The translations under genes were made by a program, and so were the position numbers. The notes under the pieces are model-generated. The model worked only from the letters and a program-made list of their open reading frames with translations, did no database searches and was not told where the DNA came from. From NCBI GenBank assembly GCA_023055425.1, contig JALGPY010000003.1, positions 22,689,001 through 22,753,000 on the forward strand: a stretch of 64,000 bases of DNA. The letters are read 5' to 3'. The stretch comes from Linanthus parryae (taxonomy: Eukaryota; Streptophyta; Magnoliopsida; Ericales; Polemoniaceae). Numbering within the stretch: the first letter of the stretch is position 1; each line of letters begins with the position of its first letter. Shown one piece after another: positions 46,663 through 58,679 of the stretch.

Positions 46663-47073
46663 ATGGCCGGAAATGAGGAGCGGAGAGATCAATGTAGGTT
46701 GGCTCGCTTGGCGCGCAAGATAAAATTAGATGAGCAAAGACAAACCCGCATGTCCGGTGAGTTTTAGTATGCTTTGTTTATGTGCATCATTCATGAATAA
46801 AATTGATGCTTTGTATACGTGCATTATTCATGAATAAAATCGATGCTTTGTATATTTGAAGTTCTCATGACCGCTGCCGAAGGCATTCACTTGCGCGAAA
46901 GAGTCACTCGCCCTCCCCGCATCGGTAATACTAAGAAGCTCGATTAGTCTGTTATGTTATTTTCCTTTTTCCTGGGTTGTTTAGTTTTTACTGACATCGT
47001 TTCTTTGGTGGTGTAGGTGAAGATGTACATCAAGCGGAGTCTTCTGTTTTGAGGGACACAGTTCAACACAACG
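46663..47073 (+). pseudogene. Three-exon gene fragment inside the Helitron
   Basis: Exons 46663-46756, 46862-46924 and 47017-47073 have GT-AG borders (GTGAGT, GTAATA, GTATGT) and all join in phase 1. The 71-residue product starts MAGNEERRDQCRLARLARK (strongly basic) and contains AEGIHLRERVTRPPRIGED. No later exon or stop is evident, so it is probably a captured or truncated gene 5' end. I do not recognise the family. The short, phase-1, highly charged exons resemble those of the duplicated gene in copies A and B. Confidence 0.45.
46782..46855 (+). repeat. 37-bp tandem duplication in Helitron intron
   Basis: The block with CATTCATGAATAAAATTGAT is present twice with a period of 37 bp and few changes. 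It lies between the first two captured exons. Confidence 0.7.
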
Positions 47074-47345
47074 GTATGTACCTTTCCCATAGATAATATC
47101 TAAAAAAAGGTTGTAGGTTTCTTCTATATTATTATTTTTTATTTTAAGTCACATTTTAGATACGTTCCCAAGAAAAAATTCAAAATATCAACGGTCGTCC
47201 TGTATTTACTGTTTAAGCTTCTAACTGTAATGGTGGAAGAAAAGAGAAAAGAAAATAAAAGGTTTGGAAGGCCACGTTTATTTTTTTTAATTGGGTGGGA
47301 TAGTGTCGAAGTTTCAAATACTGGGAGGGTTTTTAGGATATGTGT

Positions 47346-47830
47346 CTGAAATTTTGACCGATTTAATTTCAGTAGCTAAAATCATGATTAGTTAGCTGGA
47401 GAATGGTATGTATACAAGGATATGTCTAAAATGGAAAATCTGAAATTTTGACCGATTTAATTTCAGTAGCTAAAATCATGCTTAGTTAGTTGGAGAATGG
47501 TATGTAAACAATGTCTAAAATGGAAAATGGTATAAAAAACGTGATTGGTTAGTGACGAAAAATTGGCATGTAAATTTACATGGCGCAACAAATGAATAAA
47601 CATAGGGGATTCTTCTAATATTTTCTTCTCCAATTGGAATAATTCATTTGGTATTTATAAAAAAAGTTATTTATTTGATAACCATTAATCAAAATATATC
47701 CTATTTGGTGGATGCACATAGGAGATTCTTCTAATATTTTGTTCTCCTATTAAAGTAATTTATTTGCTCGGGTTTCTAAAAGAAGGTTATTTATTTGGTA
47801 ACTATTAATTAAAAGATATCGTGTTTCGTT
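47346..47830 (+). repeat. Two direct duplications within the Helitron
   Basis: TTTTGACCGATTTAATTTCA and its downstream sequence occur at about 47,352 and 47,448 (period about 97 bp). GATTCTTCTAATATTTT and its downstream sequence occur near 47,608 and 47,720 (period about 112 bp). Each second copy is diverged. No gene is seen between 47,080 and 49,013. Confidence 0.6.
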
Positions 47831-50800
47831 GCTACTTTCTAAGCGATTTCTAAATGTTATCCTATGTTTTTTTTTTAAATCGATCTAAAAGAGTCTCGAT
47901 CTTATGCATGTCTAAAAGTTATCATTTGATTCCTCAAAAAAAAGTTATTATTTGATTGCGATAATTTACTAATAGTGCTAAGTTAAACACTTTTGTTATA
48001 ATCAATTATCAAATTATTTTATTTGCATAACAAAATTAAACTTTTGTTATAAACACAAGGTCAGATTAGTTTAGTTTTCCGATTTTTTATTTTTACTAAA
48101 TTTCCCGACCCTATTGCCATGAATTCCTAAACGTGTTCGCGGAAATTTGTTTTTGGGTAATTTGCAATATTGATTGGATCATTATACAGCTGTGTAGTGG
48201 AGGGTGTATTGAAATTATTTCTCAAAAAAGGCAAGTGTTGAAATTAATATTAATTCTTAATTTTAGTTGATTAAATGGTCAACAAGGGATAACGAATAAG
48301 CTGAAAAATTAAATGGGGTCGATATTAATGTTTTTTTGTTAAGATTAATATCCAATTTAAATGGATGAAATGTCAAGAACGAGAAATGAATGGGCTTGAA
48401 AATTGATCGGTGGGTTGATATTTAAACTCATTAACAATTTGAACGGGATAAAAAGTCTCCAAGATGGGAAACTAATTTAATGTGATCAAGATGAGGAACA
48501 AAAATTCAGTGTAAAATTAGAAAACAAATGAATGGTAAAAACTAATAAAGTCAATAAAAGAAATTGTAAGATTAAATTGATTATTCCTTCCGATTTTATC
48601 AATGATACAACTTCAAATTAAAATGGACTAAAATTTGAAAGAAATTATTAAAGGTATAAAAATAATTTAATTGAATAAGAGAATAAAAAAGGTTGAGATG
48701 CATTGATTTTCCGAATTAGAAATATCCAAATCAGTGGCTCGAAATTGAAGTCATTGAAAATTTAATGGTAAGATCAAGTCGCTAAATGGGTTTGAGAAGA
48801 TTTGAAAATAGATGAAATCATTGACCTTCGCTGATTAGAAACATGCATTTCGGCATGTACCCAATCTGTCATTGTACACAACCCACAGGTATCAAAATCA
48901 ATATTACAACAGAATTTTAAATAATCTTTGGTACGAAGCATGTAATCATTATAGCAACAATATTTTGTTTCGGATTTGAAATTTCAACGTGCATCGCACG
49001 GGTTAAATGCTAGTTTTGACTATTTAATGAAACCCACATTAGAACCCACATGCATGTTGTGAATGTCATCTTCTTTGCATTTGTTACTCACGAGATTTTT
49101 GATAATTTTTTTCAAGAACATGTGAAAATCTTACTTCATGACTAAAAAGAATTTATTTGGGTGAAAATAAAGTATTCTTAACTTTCATGTACTATTAGAA
49201 CCATTCTTGTTGACTTTTGAAAAATTGCATGTTCATACAATCTGACCACTTTGTGAAAAATGTTAATTATCTATAAATTTTCTCTCTGTGGAATTTTTAA
49301 CTCTTTGATATTCTAAAACTAGACTCAGAGAGGGTCATTTTGAAAGAAAATTTAACTCCATAGCCTTTTTGGTTAGGGAGATATGCTCATTCTAAGTTGC
49401 ATGTTTTCTGAAACTCTGTTTTTGGAAAAGTTTTACCATTTTTGTTAAAAATCTCATCTCCAGAAACTTATGGCACCCAATCATTCTTGTGAAGAAACTA
49501 GACACATAAGGGATTTATCTGGAGAATATGGCCGTTTTTCCTATTCTCCAAGTAGTAGTAATTGTTCTTCAAAGTTGAAACTTTCTGCCAAACTTGTCTC
49601 TGCACAACATTGTTTGTTTATTTTGTAACCTTATTTTTATAATAGCTATGCATGATTTTCTTGATTTTTATGAAAATAGACACATGTAGGTTAATCATAA
49701 AAGTTATTACATGATTTTAGGAGATGTTTGATATGGAAAATATGCCTCTAAAGTTAGAGCTACAATTCTGTCCAGAATTGTAGTTCCACCGTTTTTAGAA
49801 AACTTGAGTTTTTGAAATTCTAAGTGTGTTGTTTGATTTATTTTGATACGTGAAACCATTATATGTGCATTGGTGACATATATGACTATGTGTCATGTAG
49901 GTTTGCATTTGTATTATGCATGAATTAGTTGTAACGAGTACGTTATACGTGTGAATGTAGACCTCGACCTCGTAGGAGAGAGTGATTCTCGTTGGAGTGC
50001 TCGACTTACCTTATCGCTTTTTCTTGTGCTTCATCTTAGTGGTAAGTACATATGTGCGACTTTTACTTATCAAAATTTGAGTGTTTGTGTGATGTCTCGA
50101 ATGAATATTTGTTGATTGAAAAAGTATGCAAAGCATGATTTAATACTCGAAATTGTTTGGATATAAATTGAATCCTCTTTTTAAGTCTTGGAAATTTACT
50201 TGCGATAAGTTGATATGTTTCTATTGTATAGAGAATAAATAAAATAAATATGTGCAAACTTTAAATATCACATTGTGACCATATGTGTGATGTTTTAAAT
50301 GAATATCGTCTTATTTGGAAGAGTATGAAAAGCATGATTTATACTGAAAAAATTCGATTATTAATTTATACTGAGAACTCTTGGAAATGACTTGTGAAGA
50401 TTGTATACCAAGTTTGGTTATGACAAATAAGGTAATAAGATACCACTAATAGAACTAGGACGATGCACAGAGTTGTGTTATTAATGAGAGGCGCCAAGCG
50501 ATCCTCCATTTTCTTATGGCTAATGCCACTGAAGGAATGCTTCTTATTATTGGATAGAACTTAATTGTTCACAAATCTGACCCCGATGAGCCAAAATGTA
50601 CCAAGGTATTGCGGCCAAGGGTTTGTTAGAGCTACATAGTGCTACTTATACTTGTAAGGGTCACTACGGTATAGGGGTGTCGACACTTAAGGCCTTTTAG
50701 ATATTGTTGTGAGCGGGGATTGACGTATGGGCTCCCTTAACGCTCGGGTGAAATAGGGTTTGATGTACCCTAGAAGGAACCCTTTGTGATTGTGATCCCT

Positions 50801-51464
50801 CTGTTTACATCGATCCTGCTGGTGGCTCTGGACATGCCTCAGCAAAACTTAACGGTTAATTGATCTTGAAAGAAAATTGACTACTCTATTGATGTTGTTT
50901 GTGGCTCTGGATATGCTCTAATCAAATAAAATGAGTTTAAAAGCATTGGGTACTCGTAATTTAATATCATTATCAGTTCAAATGAGCTTGTTTACTATTG
51001 ATATCATACTTGTTTAAGAATATGTCGAATACTCATGGTTTACTGATATTTTTAAGATGAGAAGTACTTGATAAGCGACTACTTATACTTGTTCAGAAGT
51101 TCCTACCTCTTTACTTATTAATGTTTCAAATCTCTGACTTATTTCAACCCATGCTTTTCGTGCCACTCGTGGCTTTACATGTCGTAGTGTGTATTTACTC
51201 AGTTTTTACTGATCATTTTCTTCAAACTGCGTCGACTTTTGCCATTTAAAACCGCAGGTCGTCAATCATGGTGGGGATGGGGAACGCGTATCGAGACTAA
51301 GTCGTCACTTAGTAGATCACAACATTTTTTTCTCTATCCAAATTGTACTATTTTTCGAAATATTTGTTGTATACATTAAATGAGATGTAATCTTAATAGT
51401 TACTTTTCTACTTTTGGTTATCGATTGTCTCTATAACCCTGAACCGAGATCCCGGGTTGTTTCA

Positions 51465-52448
51465 CATCGCGTAGCGATGGATATTCAGCAGTGTTCTACC
51501 AAAAGAACTGGCAAGTATTACGGGATAGAGGTGACTAAGACTTGCTTGGACAATCTCAATGGGGGTCAGAGTGTTCAAAGCTATAATCATACAATAATCG
51601 CTCTCAATTCATAAATTCAAGCAGGTCCGGAATCTAGGTGATCTAAGACCTATCAGTTTATGATCAGTTATTTACAAGCTGATCTCTAAATCTATCGCAA
51701 ATAGATTGAAAAAAAAGTTCTACATTGATAATTTTGAAGTCGCAAAGTGCCTTTGTATCAGACAGGCTTATACATATAACTTTCTTATTGCCTTTGATCC
51801 ACTTCATACGATGTGCACACGAAAGAATGGGAAGAGAGGCTACGCATCCCTTGAACTTGATATGGCGAATGCGTACAACATGGTTGAACGAAGTTTTCTG
51901 CTTTCTACAATGACCAAACCGGGTTTCGGACCAACATGTTTGCGAGATGGTCTGATTCTTGCAAGATGAAACATCATATGTGAAACAAACTCATTGACAG
52001 GGTTGGAAGAACTTAATCGAGAAAAGGAAATTGACCATATTGACATTGCAGAAGCCGGATCGGTCCTGGAAGAGATAAGGTCGATGAGCAGTGTATTGAC
52101 CTTGCAATAATCAAGTTTTTTATTCTCAGAAAAAGTAATCAAATTTTTTTAGAGAATATTTTTTTTGTCTACCGAATCCGAACCCAGAATCTCATGAAGA
52201 GACTTTTTGAATGTTGTACCAGGGAGTTAGCACCCATCTGCTGCAATAATCAAGTTTGTCAAGCACACTAGCAACAAACCTGCCCACTTGTTTGTACAAA
52301 AAGGCTATGATGATGAACTAGAGATTTCTACATCTGGCCCAATGTAGCTCCTCGTTAGGCCTAACATCAACTACGATTATGATGTAATTGGTCTTTCGGC
52401 CCAGCTTGGTGATTAATATCAATTTATTATGATTCCTCCAAAAAAAAC
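51465..52448 (+). pseudogene. LINE ORF2 fragment right of solo LTR, with 3' tail
   Basis: The plus strand continues the LINE RT: DGYSAVFYQKNWQVL, TKTCLDNLNGGQSVQS, LRPISL-like, KSQSAFVSDRLI, then RKNGKRGYASLELDMANAYN and VERSFLLSTM. The end of RT, zf-RVT and most of RNase H are missing (jump near 51,960). TTATTATGATTCCTCC and an A-run at 52440-52447 mark the 3' end. It stops about 250 bases before the F-box start codon. Confidence 0.7.
52150..52240 (-). repeat. Diverged SINE-like tRNA-related sequence
   Basis: On the minus strand TGCTAACTCCCTGG (52219-52232) and GGTTCGGATTC (near 52174-52184) sit at the spacing of pol III A and B boxes, followed by GGTAGACAAAAAAAA. It lies within LINE-derived sequence. 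Weak match to the box consensus. Confidence 0.35.
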
Positions 52449-52700
52449 CGCAACGCCGTTGGCTTAGCAAGGGTTTTGGGGACACTCAACCCCGTCGCGC
52501 TCATTTCTCGTCTCTTTTCTGTCGCCGGACCACCACGAGAGACCGTGACTCAGCGTGATTCTCCTCCCCTTCTGAGATTGGAACGCCCAAATCGATCGAG
52601 CTGATTTTGGATCCAACCCATATATGGGCGAGTTCAGCCCCATCTCAGACAGATTGAGAACAGATTATTACCTTGAGAAGAGGAGGGTGCAACAGAGAAG

Positions 52701-54257
52701 ATGAAGAAGCAGAAGATCTCCAGATACAATGCTGATGTTAGTAGTGGGTGAGCAACTTTGTACTACTAATGTCTGCCAACTGTTGTAATGCTAGTATGTA
52801 GCAGTATCATGCTAACAAGATATTTTATGGTTTGGGATGACTATTGCTTCTGTTTCTTCCAATTATATACTATACCCCATCCTTCTTCTTCCACTGAGAT
52901 TGTAAAACTGTGAAAAATTCAATACAATACAACAGAAAATTGTGCCTGTTTGTGTATGATAACACAGTTGATATGCCATTCATCTAGTGATTTTTGTTTG
53001 CTAGTATTATTATTATTTGTAGTAGTAGTTTTCTATTCATTATTACTGTACAATAAGACTTGCCCGCTAATCACTATACAACATTTCCATTCCAGGTCCT
53101 CCAAGGAAATGCTGCAGAGTATCCCTAAGTTCATGCCCGACTTGCCGACTGATGTTGTGACCCATATACTCTTACGCTTTCCCGTGAAACTACTTCTACG
53201 TTTCCGGTGTGTCTGCAAACTCTGGCTTGCTCTCATTGACAGTCCTGATTTCGTCAAATTACATCTCAACCGTTCCATCAAAGCCAGAAACAACGGGAGC
53301 CTTATTGTTAAATCCATTCCCAGTAAAGGATCCACTACCTATTCTTCGATTAACCTAGATTCACTTGACGTTGCCGTCGAAATCGATTTCCCTTTTGGAG
53401 AATACTCCAGGGAGTGGTACCCTCCTCAAGTTGTGGGTTCCTGTAACGGTTTAATGCTTCTAAGCTATGAGAAACACAATGCCCGTAGTCGTGTAACTAT
53501 ACTTGTTATCTGGAACCCATTCACCAGAAAGTACCTTAGATTACCCACTACTCAGATCGCCTATATATCCAAATCAGAAACATACGGTATAGGGTATGAT
53601 TCAATCCACGATGATTACAAGGTGGTGAGTATGATTCAGGGGGACACTGAAGATGGCCGCGGTTTTAACTCAGAAGTTAAGGTTTATAGTCTAAAATCCA
53701 ACTCATGGAGATGGGTTCAGGATTTTCCTTATTACATCCTACTGTTTGGACTTCATGGAGTGTTCTGTGGTGGGGCTATACATTGGGTTGTCACTGACAA
53801 GCACTACGAATCTCGTTTTGTTGCTGCATTTGATGTTGTTACTGAGGTATATCAATTGGTGCCCATGCCCAACTTTATTGATATGAATGATTTCTGCAAT
53901 CATGTAGCAGTGTTGGAGGGGTGTCTCTGCGTGTGTAATCATAGCAAAGAAAGCATTGATGTGTGGATAATGAAGAATTATGGAGTTGGAGAGTCGTGGA
54001 TTAAACTGTTTTCTGTTTCTTTACCAGTAGGTAAGATGAGTTATGCATCGTTCACTCTTTTGGCTTTGTCAAAGGATGGTACCAAAGTTCTTTATATGCA
54101 TAAGAGAGACAACCACGGCCTATTCTTGTTTGATCTTGAACATAACTCAGAAAAGAGAATTGACGTCCATGGTCTTCCTAAAGGATTCAGTGTACAGTTT
54201 GTTATGCAAAGCCTTGTTTCACTCGGCAGTGGAAGGCAGACTTATGGAGTGAAGTAG
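52701..54257 (+). CDS. F-box protein with F-box-associated domain
   Basis: Exons 52701-52747 and 53096-54257 join in phase 2 (GTGAGC donor, TTCCAG acceptor) to 402 residues. F-box proteins bind SKP1 in SCF ubiquitin ligases and pick substrates for breakdown. The F-box is at about 31-75 (LPTDVVTHILLRFPVKLLLRF, CKLWLALIDSPDFVKLHL). An F-box-associated type-1 domain follows at about 115-330 (VVGSCNGLMLLS, IWNPFTRKYLRLP, GIGYDSIHDDYKVV, VYSLKSNSWRW, GGAIHWV). The short first exon was chosen because the neighbour at 63,144 has the same exon and intron phase. An unspliced start further up is less likely. The substrate is unknown. Frame is intact. Confidence 0.88.
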
Positions 54258-56540
54258 CATAGAGAAGAACCAGTAATCAAAGTTAAAAAAGACCTGGAAG
54301 AAAAGGTATGTTGACACAAGGTCATTTGAGCTTTTGATTTACGTTTGTTGCATTATTCTTGTGTGGCAGTTTACTCTGCACATTAGTTTCTATTGTCCCA
54401 TTTTGAATTCACAAGTTGCCTTGCAGTGCTCATTCTTAGACTCTGTTTGGAATTTTAAACAATAAGGGAAGGAAAATGAAAAGAAAAGGAAAGATAGTAA
54501 GGAGCAATTCTTTTTCTTTCCTTCGTTTGGTAAATTGAGGTTCAGTGAAAATAATATGAATATATCTTATGAATTAAAATATGCCCATGTAATTTGACTT
54601 ATTTTGTTTTTTACCCAACACCATAAGAAATTGCAATAAGTGTTCATATTGTCTTGTCTTCTAGCTCTATTTGCTCTGCAATTCTGCAACACCACACAAG
54701 ACCACCTTAGACGTAACCAAAGCATCCTCACACAACATGACGTTTGCCATCCCAACCTCCCATCTGACTGGCTCGGAATCCACCACCAATAAACCAAGAA
54801 CACAACCACCGCCGCCAGCTCCACCACAACCATTCATCAGAATCCTTGATTGAAAAAAAAACAATGGGAAGTTGGAGAATTTGATCCAAAACTGGAAATC
54901 AACCCATTCCATATCTATAAATATCCAATCAATTATCGGTATTCGATTGAAAAGATTTGACAAACTCCTCGTAATTACCAACGTTGGCAAAGCTTCGTCT
55001 CAAGCCTGAGATTGACAGTCACAGTGAGAGCTTCAATCGCTCATTGTCTACTATGCTTTTCCTTTGGACAGGAAATAAAATTTTCCGATTTTGTTATGCA
55101 ACTTTTCACTGGGTTCTTTCTTATTTTCTTTAACTTCCAAACATGAAGTCTCATTTTCTTGATTTTTTTCTTTTCCTTCAACTTGTCCATGTTTCAAATA
55201 GGGCCTAAACGTTGTTTAATTCTCTGAAACAGCTTGAAACTTGTTTTGTTGATTGAAGAAAATTGCAAGTAAAATTTGAACATCTTGAGTGTTGAGAAAA
55301 TGTTGGGTACTCCCAACATATGTGACTTTTATAACTTAGCGATTAATATGTGTGTTATATGTAGTCAACTTATCAAATTTATCATTCAATATATATAACT
55401 CTAGTAGTAAAGACTTCTTGCAGTTCCCTCCAGTCGTCTACTGGACCAATGATTGTTGCATTTGTCATTTCTAAAACTATCGATTTGCGTACAGAAATTA
55501 CGTACTTCACTGGCCCTGGAATTGCTACTTTAGTCCCATGTTTAGCTACTAGTGCATTACCCATGCGTGAGGGCACTACCATGAAGAAAGTAGGCTCAAG
55601 GCCCTTTTGCACGTGCAGTCCCAACTTTGATTCGCATAATTATTCATACGTGATTTGAGCATTATCAGCCAAACTTCATAATTCCTTTTAGCAAATCCTA
55701 AACCTCAAATACATAAAAAGTATCCTTTCCAATCAAAGGAAGAGTGCAGCAATTGAAAAACTTGAATACAACACTTAATCAGAAAAAAACAACGATTATG
55801 ATACTTCAAATAGCTAAGTTTTGTTTCAGCCACATCATATTAAAATTAAATTAAATGGAACTTCAAGGTAAAATGCTAGAGCTAATGACACTACTTAGAA
55901 GAGCCCCTACAAATCACTAACTAAACCAAACACATTACTTAGTCAACATGAGTGTTTCTGGCCATTAGGTAACTTGAGAGAATTGAGACGCATTAGAACA
56001 TTTGTTCACTTAATACGAATTTAGAACTTCTAATCTTTTATAATAATAATAACAATAATTCAAACAGTAATTAACAAATAGAAAATAGTAAGCACATGAA
56101 TCATTCTAGTGCCTTTATGCTGAATGCTTCCTCAAAAGGTTCACATGAACAAGTTCAAATGTCAAGAACAAAACTCAAAATTCAAATAGCTGTTGTAGCT
56201 ATAGCAATTCGATTCCACTTTTGGTGACCAATAGAACTTATATGGAAGAAGAGAATGATGAGGTCGATTTTACTGAAAGACAGAAAACAAACACACAGAT
56301 GCATTGGCAGCCAAGTAAAAGTAAATGAGAAAACAATCACTTGCGTAAGGTAATAAAGGAAGACAATCTAGAAGATATTTATCTGAGAGGAGCTTGCACG
56401 AACTGATAGGGAGGAATAAATCAAAAGGTATCTAGCAAGTGGAATTACATGAAAAATCCAACTTTATTTGAATGGAATCCAATCAGTTCAAAAGAAGAAA
56501 GAAAACATCAGAATTACATGTATGTATTTGCTGTTCTGAA
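54258..56540. other. Intergenic stretch after the first F-box gene
   Basis: No supported gene. 54,440-55,200 holds AT-rich sequence. A minus-strand frame at 55,382-55,624 (80 codons) has no recognisable motif. An AT-rich tract follows. Confidence 0.4.
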
Positions 56541-57215
56541 ATGTAGTTGCTATGTAGCACCGAAACGGGAACGTGGACGAGACGAAACGGGGACGAGAAC
56601 GCCGGAACGGCAGTTTTTAGAAATTAGGGAGACGAAACGCCGGGAGAACAGCATACACAGACAAATATATATATAGATATATATGCATATATATATATAT
56701 GTATAAATTTTAATGTAAATGATACCTAAATACACAATTATCAATTATTAGACGAAATTAAAAGACAATAATTAAAACCAATACAAAATTAAGATCAACA
56801 CAAAGAGAACACATTTACTTATTAAGTGGAAAAACTTGAGAGATTGGAGGTACTCGAAGTCTTTGAGGTTGTCTAGAAGTCTTGAATGTATCTAAATTGT
56901 TTTATCACGTATAAGCAGCTAGGTTTTAGATTGGGGGTTGGGGATCTTGATAGGATTAGTAATATATATCATATTTACAAGTAACATGTCTTATATTTTT
57001 AATTCTTTAGAAGACACCCCAGTGTTATTTCTAACCCAGGGGCGTTTCCAAAACGTTTCAAAAAGGAAGAATGCGTCTGCGGAAAGTTCCGCATAAGTTC
57101 CGAACTCATTACTTTTACCGGAACGCCATGTGGTGTTCCGGGAGCGTTTTGGGGAGTTCCGGTGGAGTTCCGGAGTCCGGGACATTTCCTGAACGGGGAC
57201 ATCACCCTACATGGA
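56540..57215. repeat. GGAACGG-rich repeat with mixed ends
   Basis: The left part has GAAACGGGAACG and GACGAAACGGGGACG motifs and the right part has GTTCCGG/GGAACTCC motifs. They suggest one transposon-like unit of about 670 bp with GC-rich, repetitive ends and an AT-rich centre (AT-microsatellite near 56,663-56,705). The left end matches 39,585-39,670 in reverse. No coding capacity. Confidence 0.4.
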
Positions 57216-57785
57216 GTTCTCGTGCATTATAGTGTAGTTGTAAGCTTAGGAGGTGGGAACTGGAAAGGATAATATCATTTTTGATAGTTGTCTCTCAGAC
57301 CAGACTAATCAAATGAAAAAAATTAGAAGTCAATGGTTCTGAGTTTCAGGATGATCTACTAACAAATAACAAAAATGAGGGTACACAAAGAGGCGTCATG
57401 ATAGAGCAGTTTGTGAGAGAACTTATGATGGGGAGATTGTTTTTCATATTTTGAACTGAGAAGGTAGATGGATTCATTTGTCATCAAAAGTGATGTTTGG
57501 ATAGAAAGATTCTCGTCAAATGGTCCATATGATGTTAGTTATGTGGGGATGAGCTATCCAATATAATCCAATGGCTTATAATGTAAGTTAGGGAGGTGGG
57601 AATAAGTTATTCCTCTCGTCAAATTTTGGGTTGGTAATTGCTTTGGTTTCAAACATTTAGTTGATTTGCCTTAGTCTTCATCCAGTTCTGAAACGATAGA
57701 GTCAGAGGTTTTGACAATGCACAGGAATATAAAGGCCAAATCTTATATGACAAACAGACCACAATAAGAATCAGTTTTATCTTAT

Positions 57786-58678
57786 ATGGAAGCAGTGGCA
57801 AGGTTCTCACACACAACTGGAAGCTTATCAGTAAGTGAAATTCAGATCACGCGTGCGGTACTGGAGTTTGAGTCTACAAAGTGTAATCACATAAAGGGAA
57901 CAGGACAGCATAAATGCATAGCGGCTATGTGCTTCCTTCGTAACGACAAATTCAAGTCATCAACGGTATGGTTAAATTGATGTCCTAATAATGATCTGAT
58001 TGCAATAATAATATAATCTCTGTTGTCAGTATTGAGCGATACTTGATACGTATCGTACGATACGATAAATGCCGCCAGCCTTGCGTATCGTTCGATGTAT
58101 GGCTATTGAAAGTGTATCAAGCTGTATTGAGCGATACACATCCGATCCGATACGATATGTATCGTGTATTGCACAGTAAGTTTGAGAACTGAAACTGGGT
58201 TAGGTTTGTTAGAACCTATTGACATATTGTATAAGAAAGTAAATGCCAGATATACTGTATAAGAAAGTAAATGCCAGATGCAATCAATAAACTCTTCACT
58301 TCAAGGGTCAGTATATATTTTTTAAGTTGTTTTAAGAAGGGTGTGCGTATCGTTCCAATACGCGATATGATACGATACACGATACGACGATCCTACTATC
58401 GATACACGATATGTATCAAACTTTGACAACTATGAATATAACTGAATTAAAGTCTTTAATAGACAGGATTCTATGAACAATAATTTACCTTATTCATGTT
58501 TCAGAGACTTCTCACCAACTTAGCTACTCATCGATTGAAATTGTCATGGGCTGTACATGAAAGTAGTGTAGTAGTCTTCTCTGGCACTTTAAACGGGCGC
58601 ACCAGCTCAATAGAGAAAGAAAAAAATCAAATAGATGAGGTCAGCACAGTTGGACTAAAAGGGAACTTCAAATCTTGA
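57786..58678 (+). CDS. Possible two-exon gene or gene fragment, unknown
   Basis: Exon 1 (57786-57968, peptide MEAVARFSHTTGSLSVSEIQ and FESTKCNHIKGTGQHKC) ends at a GTATGG donor. Exon 2 (58505-58678, RLLTNLATHRLKLSWAVHE and VVVFSGTLNGRTSS) begins after TTTCAG and ends in TGA. The two join in phase 0 to about 118 residues. I do not recognise the family, and the peptide may be only part of a longer gene. The intron hosts a palindrome-rich repeat at 58,020-58,432. Codon use looks plausible, but evidence is slight. Confidence 0.3.
58020..58432. repeat. GATACG/CGTATC-rich repeat, TTGTCA ends
   Basis: About 410 bp with many copies of GATACG and its complement, including CGTATCGTACGATACG-like palindromes at both ends. 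The left end is TTGTCAGTATTGAGCGATAC and the right end is the reverse of TTGTCAAAGTTTGATACATA, so the ends are inverted. This is a small non-autonomous transposon type. It lies in the intron of a possible gene. Confidence 0.6.
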
Positions 58679-58679
58679 C

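Larger units (their letters stand above)
45476..49013 (+). mobile_element. Non-autonomous Helitron, 3.5 kb
   Basis: It starts TCTATATATACTATTTGAG after an A and ends CTAG before a T, the insertion preference of Helitrons. A hairpin CGTGCATCGCACG lies 9 bases before CTAG (48,988-49,000). There are no terminal inverted repeats. No Rep-helicase gene is visible. It carries three small exons (46,663-47,073) and several short tandem duplications. It is inserted in a solo LTR. Confidence 0.8.
44504..51464 (+). repeat. Solo LTR of a long-LTR Ty3/gypsy element, split by a Helitron
   Basis: It begins TGTAATACCCCGTATTTTAG, the usual start of several plant Ty3/gypsy LTRs, and ends GGTTGTTTCA. The 5-bp duplication CATCG is at 44499-44503 and 51465-51469. 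No internal region, primer site or second LTR is present, so this is a solo LTR left by recombination. Without the nested Helitron it is about 3.4 kb, a length typical of Tekay/Del-type elements. Frames at 44,677-45,466 are non-coding LTR sequence. The orientation is taken from the ends. Confidence 0.75.

Noticed and set aside
55382..55624. 80-codon minus-strand frame
   Set aside because: Could be a remnant of a coding sequence, but I could not match it to any family.
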